Shown here piece after piece: positions 47,184 to 58,701 of a stretch of 64,000 bases of DNA. This DNA is from Anagrus nilaparvatae (Eukaryota; Arthropoda; Insecta; Hymenoptera; Mymaridae). The translations under genes were made by a program, and so were the position numbers. The stretch is from assembly GCA_022575985.1 (NCBI GenBank), contig JAKSXM010000007.1, forward strand, positions 28,460,501 through 28,524,500, read 5' to 3'. The notes beneath the pieces are model-generated. The model searched no databases. It was not told where the DNA came from and was given only the letters and a program-made list of their open reading frames with translations. Each line of letters opens with the position of its first letter. The stretch's first letter is position 1.

Positions 47184-47550
47184 TTAGAAATTAAAAATAA
47201 AATTAATTGATGAATGCTATTAAATTTCACAATATTAGTTATTTTTTGAGAAATCGACTTATTGATTTTTCGAGCATGCGCAGATCAAAAAAATTTTTAA
47301 ATACTAGAATCAGATTCTAGATCAGATTCTGGGAAATTTCCTGTCCGGACCTAAGAGGGCAAAATTTTTCACGTTATTATGAATATTTTACAGAAAAAAT
47401 AAGAAAACTGATCTTTCTTTTTTTTTTAAATGGGTGCAAAAATCGAGAATTGAACTTTAGGAGATGAAAATTGCCTTTCAGGCGGTTTTTAAATACGAAT
47501 ACCACGACTATTTTTATTGAAAGAATTTTTTTTTGTAGAAAATATAATAT
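47184..47550. other. Non-coding stretch with dispersed repeat
   Basis: 47270-47365 carries GCATGCGCAG, AAATTTCCTGTCCGGACCTAAGAGG, also found near 32450-32530 in IR25a intron 3. No gene. Confidence 0.45.
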
Positions 47551-48286
47551 CCCAAGTAAAAAAGTGAATATACTATTATCTATGTATATTATCAATATAT
47601 TGTCAAGTCAAAATATTGATTTTGAAATATATTCTCAATATATTGTGAACAATATTTTGGCAAAAAAAACCAAAATTTTTAGGTTAAAAAAGTATAATTT
47701 TAAAATATAAAAAACTAATTAAATCATAAAATGTAGATTTAGAGTTATCAAACACCTTGTTGCTTAAAATTTAACCAGAAATAATGATAAAGAACGAAGT
47801 ATTTAAAAGTATAGAAAAAGATTAATGTCAGCCTAAGGAATTTGGGGTTTTCTGAAAGCTATAAAAAAAAGAACACATCCATAATTTTTTTACATTGAAA
47901 ATTTGTTGATCCTCTGAATGTCTACCTGGCTTGATTTGTTGACCTGTAAAATAAAATCATAAATTTATTAGCTAAGTAGCTGAAAGATATTTTTATTATT
48001 TGATCTTTTTAAAATATAGTTTAATTATAAAATTTTAAAAAGTTAATTTTTTTCATAAAACTAAAAAAAATAAATATTTTCTAAATTTAATCGAAGTTGA
48101 AAAAAAAATATTAATTGTAAGTACGTTACAAAAACTTTGTGCTTCTTGCCGAAATTTGGCCATTAAAAAAGTTAATTTTGGCTTTTTTTTGCTAATGTTG
48201 TTCACTATATATTGAGAATATATTTCAAAATCAATATACTGACACTATATTGATAATACATAGATAATATCACTTTTTTACTTAGG
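47551..48286. mobile_element. TIR element, CCCAAGTAAAAAAGTGA ends, 736 bp
   Basis: The left end CCCAAGTAAAAAAGTGAATA and the complement of the right end CCTAAGTAAAAAAGTGATAT match. The repeat extends about 110 bp inward (ATTATCTATGTAT, TTGAGAATATATTTC, TGTTCAC). AT is present outside both ends. No transposase frame. Confidence 0.65.
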
Positions 48287-48309
48287 ATACATTAATGTAT
48301 ATAATTAGT

Positions 48310-48990
48310 GACATTTTTTTAGGAAAATCTAGTAAATTTAGGCTAATCTGTTTCTGATTTCCTAAAGACAAAAAGCAATTAAAAAATTTTTTCTCTTACA
48401 AACAATTTTATTTTTGATTCTTTAGCACCGCTGTCGTTTTTATTTTTGATATTCGTTAATTTTTTTTTATTAAATAATTATTTATTTCAATAAACATTTC
48501 GTATCTACACTGTAAAAGTAACTTTCTTATATTAGCAAAAAAATTAGAACATTTTCGAAAATTTAGTAAATAATAGTTGTAAATTTCCGAAAAATAGTTG
48601 TGAATTTACAACTTTTTTCGTAAAACCACAAAAAAAAATGAAGAATTCTCGAATTTTTCGATAATATACTAAATTTAGTAAATTTACGATTTTTATCGAA
48701 TATTTACAAAATTTTTTGAAAATTCACTAATTTTTCGAAAAAATTCTATTTTTTTTGTAAATTTAAGAAAGTTACTTTTTACAGTGTAATCAAACGGCGT
48801 CGAATAAACACGAACTTATGAATTATTATTTGATTAAAAAAAATTATCGAATATCAAAAATCGAAAACGAAAGTAGTGTTGAGGAAACAAATAGAAAATT
48901 TTTTGTAAGAGGAAAATTTGTTCAATTACTTATTGGCTTCAGGAAATCAGGAACCGGTTAGCCCAAATTTACTCCCCATAGAAAATATCA
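48310..48990. repeat. Foldback interrupted by MITE copy B
   Basis: Left arm about 48311-48480 (TAAATTTAGGCTAATC, CTGATTTCCT, TTTTTTCTCTTACAAA, CGAATATCAAA in complement) pairs with right arm about 48830-48990 (GGAAATCAGGAACCGGTTAG, CCCAAATTTACTCC). The M1 MITE at 48508-48786 occupies the loop side, so it was inserted later. Confidence 0.6.
48508..48786. mobile_element. MITE family M1, copy B
   Basis: CACTGTAAAAGTAACTTTC at left, GAAAGTTACTTTTTACAGTG at right, TA on both outer sides. Shorter than copy A (279 bp): the internal left part is deleted, while the right half is nearly identical. Confidence 0.78.
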
Positions 48991-48999
48991 AATTTATAT

Positions 49000-49640
49000 T
49001 AAGGAGGAAAATACTGGAATATAATACTTCAGTTAATAAAACTATTTTCTAAAAAAAAAATTTTTACATATAATTTCATGTAAATCTGCCGATTTGCAAA
49101 TGAAAATCAGGAAAAAGGTTTTAAAAATGTTTTAGAAAGGTTTTTGAAATCTTGCTAAAAACTATTGACTATTAAAATGTTCTAAAAGCTTATTATTAAC
49201 AAAATACCTAAAAAAAACTGTAATTTATAACACATTTTATGATATTTAAAGTTGATTTAAAATTTGTAGTCGTCTATAAAGCAAATATCCACGAGAATTG
49301 CAATTTGACTGCTTTATTCATTGATTTCTTGAAAAAAATGAATATATCTTCTTTTTCAAAAAACCTAAAAATAACCTTCCATGTAATAATTACAGTTTCT
49401 TTTAGATATTTTGTTACTAACAAGCCTTTAGAAAATTTTAGGAGTAAAAAAATTTTAGCAAGATTACTAAAAACTTTCTAAAACGTTTTAAAAACCTTTT
49501 TTCTGAATTTTACCTATTTTCATTTGCAAATCGCTCGGCACACTACATTAAACTTTGGAGAAAATTTTTTTTTTTTGGAGATTAGTTTTACGAACTGAAG
49601 TATCTTATTTGGGCTTTTATTTTTCTCTACGGTCAGTTTG
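49000..49640. repeat. Second adjacent foldback
   Basis: TACTTCAGTTAATAAAAC near 49026 pairs with GTTTTACGAACTGAAGTA near 49576. GATTTGCAAATGAAAATCAG near 49090 pairs with its near-complement near 49500-49530, and the CTAAAAACTTTCTAAAACG block pairs with 49120-49160. The 80-codon frame at 49239-49481 runs through the loop and right arm and is not supported as a gene. Confidence 0.55.
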
Positions 49641-51133
49641 AGAAATAAGAAACATCCTAATGATTATATATGCTATTGTCTATTACAAGAAAAAAAAAGT
49701 TTCACAAAATATGTCAAATCACAAACATGAAACTGCTGCGAAAAAAAATCGGAATAAGACCCAAGAGCGCAGGAACTATATATACTTATATCATTTACCT
49801 ATTATAGCTTTGAAAAAAATATACTATTTTATATATCTTTTAAAACTTTTTTAATTAAAAATAAAATTTTTTGAAAAATATCTTATAAACGATAAACTCC
49901 TAGCTGGTTGCCATTCATATTCAAATTAATATTTTAAAAGAGAGAATTATTTTATTTTGCAAAATTAGCACATTAAATGTAAATAGAATCGAAAAAGTTT
50001 TTTTTTTTACAGCACATTGGTCAGATTTTAATTAAAACTTTTGCAGGACTTTTTATTTTTACTAATATCTTGTTTTTATTTTTAAAAAATAAATAATAGG
50101 ACTAGATTATTGTGCAGGCTTAAAGGATTTAATATTATAATTATTGACTATTATTATTGTTGCAAAATTAATCGATTCACTGCTAGATTAATTTTGTTAC
50201 ATTCTATTGATAAAATATGCATTATTATTATTAATCAATTTTCAAACACATTCATTTAAGGTTGTTCACCGGTAAAATCTTTGACGACAAAGGGGCGAAT
50301 AAGGTGATTATTGATCAATACTTAATAAAAGATTTAAAAATACTTGAATCCACACAAAAAATAAATTCAATTTTTTCTTATTTTGGGAGTAGTTTTCAGC
50401 GGCTAAAATTTGCTTCAATAATCCAAATTTGACTCATTATCTAGTAATCTTATAACTTGTTAAATAATCTGGAAAAAAGGAAATTTTCTTGTACATTTTA
50501 GCTGCAGTTACAAAATATTGCAAAAAAACCTTTAAAAATTGGCAGTTTATGATTTAAGAAAATTTCCTTAGTTTTCAGCCTCTTTGAACCCCGAATTTGA
50601 ATTCAGTGACCTAAAAATCTGTAGTAGGCATTTTATCAAGTCGATACGTTACTGTAGTAATGATGACATTTGAATAATCGTTTATTTTTTTATAAATGCC
50701 TGTATAAGAATGAGAGAAAGAGCGTAGGAAGTATGAGGGATAGAGATATAGCGCAGCGTAGAGGAAAACCATGATGGGAAAAAATTTTATTTTTTAACAT
50801 TTTTTTTTTTATTTAGAAAAGCAAACTGATATGTATTGTAATTTAAAATAAATTTGAAAATATTTTGTAATTACAAAGCAATCAAAAATAATCAAATTAA
50901 AAATATTTAACAAAATTTTTTTAAATTAAAATTTATTTTAAAATAAAAATAATTAATTTATCTTGCTAGCTAAAATAAACAGTAGGCCCATTATTTTCTC
51001 TAAATTTTGTAGGAATATATTCACCTTGCACTCAACAAAAACAAAGAAATATTGTGGTTAAATAAAATAAAGTTTCTTTAATTTATTTAAAACAGCCTGA
51101 AAAGATCAATATATTTCTATAAAATTTTAAATT
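49641..51133. other. AT-rich stretch, nothing recognised
   Basis: No gene. A GAATTCAGTGACCTAAAAATC word near 50598 belongs to the GGTCACTGAA motif family. A less AT-rich patch at 50700-50775 is not coding in any convincing frame. Confidence 0.45.
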
Positions 51134-52278
51134 ATATGAGCAATTATTTTAAAAGTGATACTTAATTTAGCCTGGAATCGTAAATTTTTTTTTTGAGGGC
51201 ACATCGATATGACCCGTGTTTTCAGATAGTTTGAACCTTCAGAAAACCGAAAAAAATCGTGAACAAGAAATCGGCGATAGGTGCCAAAAAGATTTTTTCA
51301 CTTTTATGTCAAAAACAGTGTTTTTCGTATCTGAGCTACCCTAGATTTTTAAAATAACTTTTTAGGTAAAAAACGTTTTTAAAAATAGATAAGAAAATCT
51401 GATTGCCAGGGAAAAACCACTCCAGAAGAAAAAAAAACTTATCTTTTTACGATGAAATTTAGCCATGTTATCGTCAATTTAAGATTTTGCCCAAATTCGT
51501 CTTAAAAAAGATTGAAATTTTATTGAAAAAAGCCTGTTTCTGAACTTTAAACATGCATTACTCGCTTGATTTTCCTCGTAAAATAATAATTTTTTTTTTA
51601 AACTGATGTATTTTTCCCTGGCAATTCATTTCTTTAAGAAAAAAATTATATTTATTGACAAAATTTTAATTTTTAGATCAAAAACTGTGTTAAGTAAATC
51701 TTGCTACATACAGTTTTCAAAGGCTTTTGACCTAAAAATTGAAATTTGGTCAATAAAAATGATTTTTTTTCTTAAAAAAAAGAATTGCCAGGAAAAAATA
51801 CATCGGTTTAAAAAAAAAAATTATTATTTCACGATGAAAATCAAGAGAGTAATGCATGTTTAAAGTTCAGAAACAGGCTTTTTTCAATAAAATTTCAATA
51901 TTTTTTAAGACGAATTTGAGCAAAATCTTAAATTGACGATAACTTGGCTAAATTTTATCGTAAAAAGATAAGTTTTTTTTTCTTCTGGAGTGGTTTTTCC
52001 TTGGCAATCAGATTTTCTTATCTATTTTAAAAAAGTTTTTTTACCTAAAAAGTTATTTTAAAAATTTAGGGTAGCTCAGATACGAAAAACACGTTTTTTG
52101 ACATAAAAGTGAAAAAATCTTTTTGGCACCTATCGCCGATTTCTTGTTCACGATTTTTTTCGGTTTTCTGAAGGTTCAAAGTATCTGAAAACACGGGTCA
52201 TATCGATGTGCCCTCAAAAAAAAAATTTACGATTCCAGGCTCAAATTAAGTATCACTTTTAAAATAATTGCTGATATA
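51134..52278. repeat. Foldback family F1, complete 1.1 kb palindrome
   Basis: The left arm from 51134 to about 51700 and the right arm to 52278 are reverse complements along almost their whole length, with hardly any loop. The centre lies near 51700-51720 around CTTGCTACATACAGTTTTC. Landmarks are GAGCAATTATTTTAAAAGTG, GGGCACATCGATATGACCCG, ATCGGCGATAGGTGCC, GATTGCCAGGGAAAAACCAC and CATGCATTACTCGC. No terminal motif of a known superfamily and no transposase is present. Half copies are at 9067 and 20192. Confidence 0.85.
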
Positions 52279-52986
52279 CTATTTAATAATCTTTGAGGTT
52301 TAAATTTGAATTTTTAAGGAACACAAAAATTCAGATTTCCTTTAAATTAGGTAATTTAAAACTTTTTTATAATTATTTTTTACTAGTAACAATTTTCGAA
52401 ATAAAATAATAAATATATTTTTACGGTATTTTAAAAGCACGCGTGAAATGAATGCTAGAAAAAAGTTCATTGATTTTAAAAAACTTGTCGATTGCCCTTT
52501 CATATTACGCTTGACCTTGTAAAAATTTTTTTCTTCTTATATGTGCATTAATAATAAGGGAAACCGAAGAAAAAACGGTAGAATGCCACTATGGTAGCAG
52601 ATTTATATCAGCGATAACTCAAGTTTTAAGTTATTTTTTACTAGACGTGTTTAGGGCTGGCTTCTAAACTTTTGAAATTGTTTTATTGTGAATTATTATA
52701 GTTATTAACGCATTAATTTAATGATAAATTAAGCAAGAAAATTTTTTTTATTCTTTAAAAATCATTGAATGTAGCATATTGTTGGAAGTTATAAGAGAAC
52801 CGAAAAAATATGAGAACAAAGTATGGCATTGAATGCTTATGATTTGTTTTATAATAAATTCTTTAAAATTATTGTAATCATAAATTGCAAGTAACTCAAT
52901 ACGTTCGATATTACTAGGTTTGATTTTTTACTAATTTAATAATGTTTTTATTTAAATTTTATAACTTTTATAGTTTATAAAATATA
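52279..52986. other. AT-rich stretch, nothing recognised
   Basis: No protein-like frame, RNA gene or repeat structure recognised. Confidence 0.45.
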
Positions 52987-53340
52987 CACTGAAAAAAAAA
53001 TCTGGTTGCGGGAAGCGGAATTTTTTTTCAAGCCTGTATACGCAAAGCCTATTTACCCAGAAATTTTTAATGTAAAATGTACTCTCACATTTACAAAAAA
53101 AAAAAAATATTTTTAACCTCGACTTGAGGTTAGTTTTTGCTTGCTTTTCTGCACTCTCCACTGAATATTAAAATTTTTTGAAAAATTAATTATATTTTCA
53201 GTACTTTATAAAGATTTAAGTATAATTTAAAAAAAAATTTAGTTATTCTGAGCAAAATCTTTGAAAAAGAGTTTTTGAAATTTTAAGGTTATTTATCCAA
53301 AATTTCTGGGTAAATAGACGTAGCCTGAAATATAATACAA
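52987..53340. repeat. CACTGA terminus fused to a small foldback
   Basis: TA-CACTGAAAAAAAAATCTGG followed by GGAATTTTTTTTCA resembles a collapsed copy of the 31226-32372 element ends. The next part, AAAGCCTATTTACCCAGAAATTT near 53045, pairs with AAATTTCTGGGTAAATAGACG near 53299. The minus-strand 69-codon frame here is a by-product. Confidence 0.45.
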
Positions 53341-53649
53341 TAATTAAAAATAATTAATTTTTATTATAAATAATTTCTCACTTGCAAAAAATAGTATTTT
53401 TATCTTATCTATGAAATAATTAAAGGTGCTACGATTTTCTATTTAAAAAAAATTTTTTTTAATTTTAAGAAATTACTTATAACAATTAATAATGATAATA
53501 AAAATTTTGATATCCCATGAAGGTGAACTTGGATGATTTTCCTGAACAGTCCATGGTCTGTTATACTTTTTTTCTGAATTCATAGACGATATCACGTTGT
53601 TATACAGCCTCCAAAAATCATTTTACATTTGAGAAAAACTTAAATTATT

Positions 53650-53729
53650 AATAAATTCTTGTTTTATCTTTTTTAATGACCAGTACTGGGCTATAAAAGT
53701 CATTAAAAAAGATAAAACAAGAATTTATT
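53650..53729. repeat. Perfect 31 bp inverted repeat with 18-base loop
   Basis: Arms 53650-53680 and 53699-53729 are exact complements (GTCATTAAAAAAGATAAAAC at the loop side). The loop is CAGTACTGGGCTATAAAA. A perfect stem without bulges is unlike most animal microRNA precursors and could be a very young hairpin or an inverted duplication at a break repair site. Confidence 0.75.
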
Positions 53730-54344
53730 CATCAAAAAATGGGCGATACACAAAACAACAATTATTAAATTATTAATTTAAAATGATTTCTTAAGTTTAA
53801 TATAAATAGAGAGGGTAAAATTTTAATTCTAGGAAAAGTATTACAAACTTGCAAAGACCCTCAACTTGCCCTTCAAAACCCGTCCTAAAACTTACACAAC
53901 TCCTTAAAGGGCCATGAGAAAGCTATATGTATAGGGTTTGCTATTGGGGTATTAAATTATTAAAAGTATATTCAATATAATTGTTTTAATTTATAAACTG
54001 ATTTCGCGAAACTTAAAAGAACTAGCAACGATAATATCAACGTAGAAATAAGCACGCAATAATATTATATCTGTACAATCTTACAACTGTCGTTGAAAAA
54101 ATTTTTAAGTTTTTCGAAATTTTACAAATTATTAATTACGAGTAATTCGATTAACGTTAATGTGTCCCCAACCGACAAAGTTACCTTTAACTGGTTAAAA
54201 TTAACTTTAGCAACGCATCTTGATTAAAGTTCACGAAGACGATAAAATGAATATATAAAAATATATATACTATAATCAAAATGAATAAAAATATGAATTT
54301 AACAGCTTGTACATATAATGATCTTTACTTGTAGATATCATGTA

Positions 54345-54827
54345 CACAGTAAAAAATAATGAACACGATATTACTACCGTTTAGTAATTTTACTACGATT
54401 TAGTAATATTACCGCAAAATAATAAATTTACTACAGTTTGTAGTAATTTTACTACTAGTAGTAATTTTACTATTTCGTAGTAATATTACTACAAGTGTAG
54501 TAATTTTACTGCACTTGTAGTAAATTTAAAATTTATTGATATTTCACCCAGACATCTGCGGCAGAGCTGCTTTTCAATCACTTTATTAAATATTCAACCA
54601 AATTAGCTCTAATATCATAGGTGTCTGGGAATTTACTACAAGTCTAGTAAATTTACTAAAAATCCTAGTAATTTTACTACACTCGTAGTAATATTTTTAT
54701 TATAATTTACTACTAGTAATAAAATTACTACAAATTGTAGTGAATTTACTATTTATGTAGAAAAATTACTAAATCGTAGTAAAATTGCTAAACGGTAGTA
54801 ATTATGTGCTCATTATTTTTTACTGTG
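54345..54827. mobile_element. MITE, CACAGTAAAAAATAATGA ends, TAGTAA-rich interior
   Basis: The left end CACAGTAAAAAATAATGA and the complement of the right end CACAGTAAAAAATAATGA are identical, flanked by TA on both sides. The interior repeats TAGTAATTTTACTAC and its complement many times. The 18-base ends resemble but are distinct from family M1. Confidence 0.75.
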
Positions 54828-55071
54828 TAAGTTAAAGTGGACTTTAACCAAACTTTGAGAATATAGATGAAAGAATATATACGCTATTGCTATAAGGTAC
54901 CCCAAGGGTTTAGGTTAAGGTGGTTAGACTAGGTACTCTTTTAAAAAAGGCTCTGTCGCGGCATGATGTAGCATTTAGCCCCCTTTGCCCTAGTTCTAGA
55001 GAATGCTTTACTATGATAATGCCTTTTATAAAAACAAAGGCTAACCTAACCCTAGGGGTGCCTTATAACTA

Positions 55072-55438
55072 CACTGTAAAAAGTAGCTTTCTTATATTCA
55101 TAAAAAAAAATAGAATATTTTCGAAAAATTAGTAAATTTTCGAAAATAATCGTAAATTTACTAAATTTAGTATATTAACAACAAATTCGAGAATTCTCGA
55201 TTTTTTCTTGTGAATTTATGAAAAAATTTTTAAATTAGCAATTATTTTTTGTAAATTTTCAAAAAAAAATTGTAAATTATCAATTTTTCTCGTGAATTTA
55301 GAAAAAAAAATCGGAAATACTCAAATTTTTAGTTAATATACTAAATTTAGTAAATTTACAATTTTTTTTGAAAAATTACTAATTTTTCGAAAATATTCTA
55401 TTTTTTTTGCGAATCTAAGAAAGTTAGTTTTTACAGTG
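55072..55438. mobile_element. MITE family M1, copy C
   Basis: CACTGTAAAAAGTAGCTTTC at left and GAAAGTTAGTTTTTACAGTG at right, 367 bp. The interior has the same ACTAAATTTAGTA and TCGAGAATTCTCGA palindromes as copy A. It is nested in the 54.2-55.7 kb element. Confidence 0.75.
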
Positions 55439-55695
55439 TTGGATTAGTTACTGGTCCCAAGAAATGCCTTTTTAAAAGAGTAACCTAAATCCTTGGGGTG
55501 CCATACTTCGAGGGCCTATACGAAACCGCTTTCATGGACTTTAACAAACAAGGATTGGTTAAATTTAACTTTATCTTACATAAAACCGTTAAAGTTATAT
55601 TTTTATTCATTTTAATCTTCTTCGTGGGCTTTAGCAAAGACTCTTCACTAAAGTTAACTTTAACCAGTTAAAACTATCTCAACTACCGGGTTGGC

Positions 55696-56818
55696 TTATA
55701 ACGATGAAATATACGTAAATATCGTTAGAATTTTGGAATTAAAAATTAATTTCAAAATTTAATCTTATTTACTATCAAGATAATAAATTTACTTTCGTAA
55801 AAGTTACTAAATACCTGGGCAGGTAGAATTACCAATAATCAAATGAGGCAAAATAATTTTTTTATGACTTGATTTTATGCCTAATTTTTATTTCAGAAAT
55901 GAAGAAGCCGTTTAAGTTTTTAATTTATTCTAAACAATTAATTTATTCTAAAAAATAATTAAGATTCTAAAAATTGTAGATCATTTAGATGCTACACTCC
56001 TAAATATTGTCACCGAGCACAAGAAAATAAGATTCTTTATTATTCCAAATTACATGTGTATTTGGTGACAATACTTAGAAGTGATTCAATGAGTTACAAC
56101 TTTGAAAATCATATTTTTTTAGTTAATGGTTTCTAATTTTATCAATTAATAAAATATCTATAAGCAACTTTTTAGAATATAAATAAACTGGCTCACAAAT
56201 CTGTACATCAAAATTATAAACCATGACAAATTCTGTAATACATTTAAATAATTTTTTTAATTTTTAATTTAGGACACAGAATTTTTTAAGATGTAGATAC
56301 AATATTTAATTTATTAAAAAAAAAAAATGAAACTATACAGACTTTTAAAACATTTTTCATTTCTATTTACATAATATATTATATGTATTTATATAGTCTT
56401 GCAAACTCTTATGAATAATATTTAGATTCTTTTTCCTTTGAAGCATTTTCTCTTATTCATATATTTTATTATATTCTTTGAATTTTAATGGTTTATTTGA
56501 GTAGAAGTCATCTAAAACCTTTAGCATCGAAATCAAAAGAAAAAAATTACAAAAATATAAATAAATGAAAATCAAGTTAAATAAGTTACACATAACAATC
56601 AAGAGCACGCAAAAATTTAAGGCAATTCTGATATTGTTTGCATAAAAAGGCCGACGTGTTTGAAACTGAATTATATGTAAAAATATCAGAGAGGGATTAA
56701 AAAATAATATAAAAATGCTTCACTATGTTTAAATATTTCAATTATTTGCTTTTTTATTCTCTATTCTTATTTTTACATTTTAATAAATTTTTACTAATAT
56801 TATATCGGCCACTGGCAG
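55696..56818. other. AT-rich stretch, nothing recognised
   Basis: No supported gene or RNA. A weak inverted pair around ATTGTCACCGAGCAC near 56008 and TTGGTGACAATACTTAG near 56061 is too short to classify. Confidence 0.4.
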
Positions 56819-56938
56819 CGATGTGCAGAGTATCAAAATCATTTTGCAAAAGAATACCGAACAATTGCAGTCTGTGCCTTACTTATTTGTTTGCAACTCT
56901 GGGTTGTTATTGTGGTACCACTTATCGAAATTAACATG
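56819..56938 (+). CDS. Possible exon encoding a membrane segment
   Basis: After a CACTGGCAG acceptor-like site, one frame reads RCAEYQNHFAKEYRTIAV followed by CALLICLQLWVVIVVPLI and EINM, a polar segment then a 20-residue hydrophobic helix. The overlapping frame (MCRVSKSFCK...) is also open. The pattern of a Cys-containing loop before a final helix with a Gln recalls tetraspanin ends, but this is a weak impression. No partner exons and no clean donor were found. Confidence 0.25.
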
Positions 56939-57336
56939 TTTAATTTTTTAATTTTTTACATATTTACAATTTCAATAATTTTTAATAATTTCTATAACAA
57001 TATCTTTTTTTAATGACCTTTGGCTGGTTTCAAGAAATTAACTTTGATTTATGTGATATGCAATTAATTTTACTGAAAAAAATTTTTTAAATAAGTTTTT
57101 TTCATAAAAATGAAAATGAAGAAAGTTACTAAAAAAATGAAAAGGCAAAAGTTTTGTTAACTGCAAACTTTTTATTTCTCATTATGATGATTTGAACTTT
57201 TATTCTTCTTTTCCTTTTTATTACAGTATATTTGATTAACTGAAAAAAATCTGTAAATTCATTCATATTTCTTAAAGAGTTGCAAAAATTTCTAATAAAT
57301 TATACATTTTTGCTTTTTCGGGAATCTATTAATGTA
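56939..57336. other. AT-rich stretch, nothing recognised
   Basis: No supported feature on either strand. Confidence 0.45.
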
Positions 57337-57510
57337 CACTGTAAAAAGTAACTCCCTTAAATTAACAAAAAAAAGTTTAATGAATTTAGTATATAATAAG
57401 TAAAATTTTGAGGATTCTCGATTATTTTTTGTGAATTCGCAAGAAAAATTGATAATTTACAATTTTTTACTCGAAAATACTAAATTTAGTAAATTTACGA
57501 TTTTTATCAA
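57337..57510. mobile_element. MITE family M1, copy D, truncated
   Basis: Begins TA-CACTGTAAAAAGTAACTCCC and keeps the GAAAAATTGATAATTTACAA and ACTAAATTTAGTAAATTTACG blocks. The right terminal repeat is missing. Confidence 0.6.
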
Positions 57511-57786
57511 AATATAAAAAACAAAGAACCTTGTAGTAACAAAGAATATATTATACATAATTATATTCTTTGGTAGTAGTTTACACCGGAGTCTTTTTTG
57601 GCATTAGAAAAGAGTTTACTAAAAAATAAACGTAAGATTCTACATATAGGATATATTATATAATTTATAAGTTTAAAAAATAACATTGAATGTTGAAAAA
57701 AATTTGCTGCTTTGGGAAATCTTTGAAAATCTGGAAAATATTAATGAGAATGAATTTTTTTTGTTAGTGGTCAGAAAGCAAGTATT

Positions 57787-57962
57787 TTCCGGAAGACGTG
57801 TTTTCTCGCCATTGACGAAGAAAAATCGTATACGACCCTTGTCCATAAATAAAGATTGCCCCAAATCGCAGTTTACCATCCTCGACTTCGCCTTGGAAGG
57901 TAATTTACGTGCGATTTGGGCCATTATTTACTTTTCTGGACATGGGTCGTAATATACTATTA
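57787..57962 (+). repeat. Hairpin family F2, third full copy
   Basis: The core at 57831-57951 has TACGACCCTTGTCCATAAAT at left and the complement of TACGACCCATGTCCAGAAAA at right, pairing through CCCAAATCGCA and GTTTACC/GGTAATTTAC around CTCGACTTCGCCTTGG. The 5' extension GACGTGTTTTCTCGCC and 3' AATATACTATTAA match the 37.2 kb copy. Frames on both strands are by-products. Confidence 0.7.
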
Positions 57963-58701
57963 ATTTTATTATTTTAAAATTTTAAAAAAATCTACGTACT
58001 ACTATCAGTATTTGAGTTTATTATTAAACGTTAACATCCCGAAAATAAGTTTTCTTTAATTATAAATCTGAGAAATATTTGAGAATAAAAAAAAACGAGT
58101 TTTATAGATATAAATCGAATAAATTATTTTTATTTTCATTAATACTTTATGAAAATTTACAAATAAAAAGTTGGAAAAATGGAGAAAAAAAATGAAAAAT
58201 TCTATGTACAGATATTAAAATTAATTTATAAGAAAAAGTATGTACAAAACAATGTAATTCCTTAAAATTAATGTAAAAAGTTACTATATTAATAACGTAT
58301 AATATAAGCTTAAATTTTATTTAAAACTATGAATATTATATTTTGCAGCTATATGTATTCTTAATTAATTTTTTATTTTGTACTAATCTCTTGCTGTATC
58401 TAAGTATGATAAATAAAATTCTTTAAAAAATATTTTTTTGTCTTTTCGTATCGTAACTGTTAAAACTATTCGAACCTAAATGAAAATGCTCAAATTTCAA
58501 AATTTTAACAAAAAAAGGATTCGTAATCTCAAGCTCAAACCCTGTAGAAAATGATGCTCAAGAAATATTATCTGAAAAACTGATAACCCTTGTGAAAACG
58601 CATAGTAATTAGGAGTAAACGTCATCATTTTCTATAATTCAATCTATCCCTTTGAAGACTGCAATCACATTTTAATACAATAAATTCAATGTTAGGACTT
58701 A
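57963..58701. other. AT-rich stretch, nothing recognised
   Basis: No supported feature. Confidence 0.45.

Larger units (their letters stand above)
54165..55695. mobile_element. Nested TIR element, about 1.5 kb
   Basis: Outer arms: TTTAACTGGTTAAAATTAAC near 54185 and its near-complement AGTTAACTTTAACCAGTTAA near 55651, with continued similarity (GTTCACGAAGACGATAAAATG against CATTTTAATCTTCTTCGTG). A second pair, CCCAAGGGTTTAGGTTA near 54900 and AACCTAAATCCTTGGGG near 55482, lies inside. Two smaller MITEs at 54345 and 55072 are nested within it. Confidence 0.6.

Noticed and set aside
54345..55438. Regular short palindromic repeats considered as a CRISPR-like array
   Set aside because: The TAGTAA/ACTAAATTTAGTA units vary in spacing, lack unique spacers and lie inside TIR-bounded MITEs of a eukaryotic genome.
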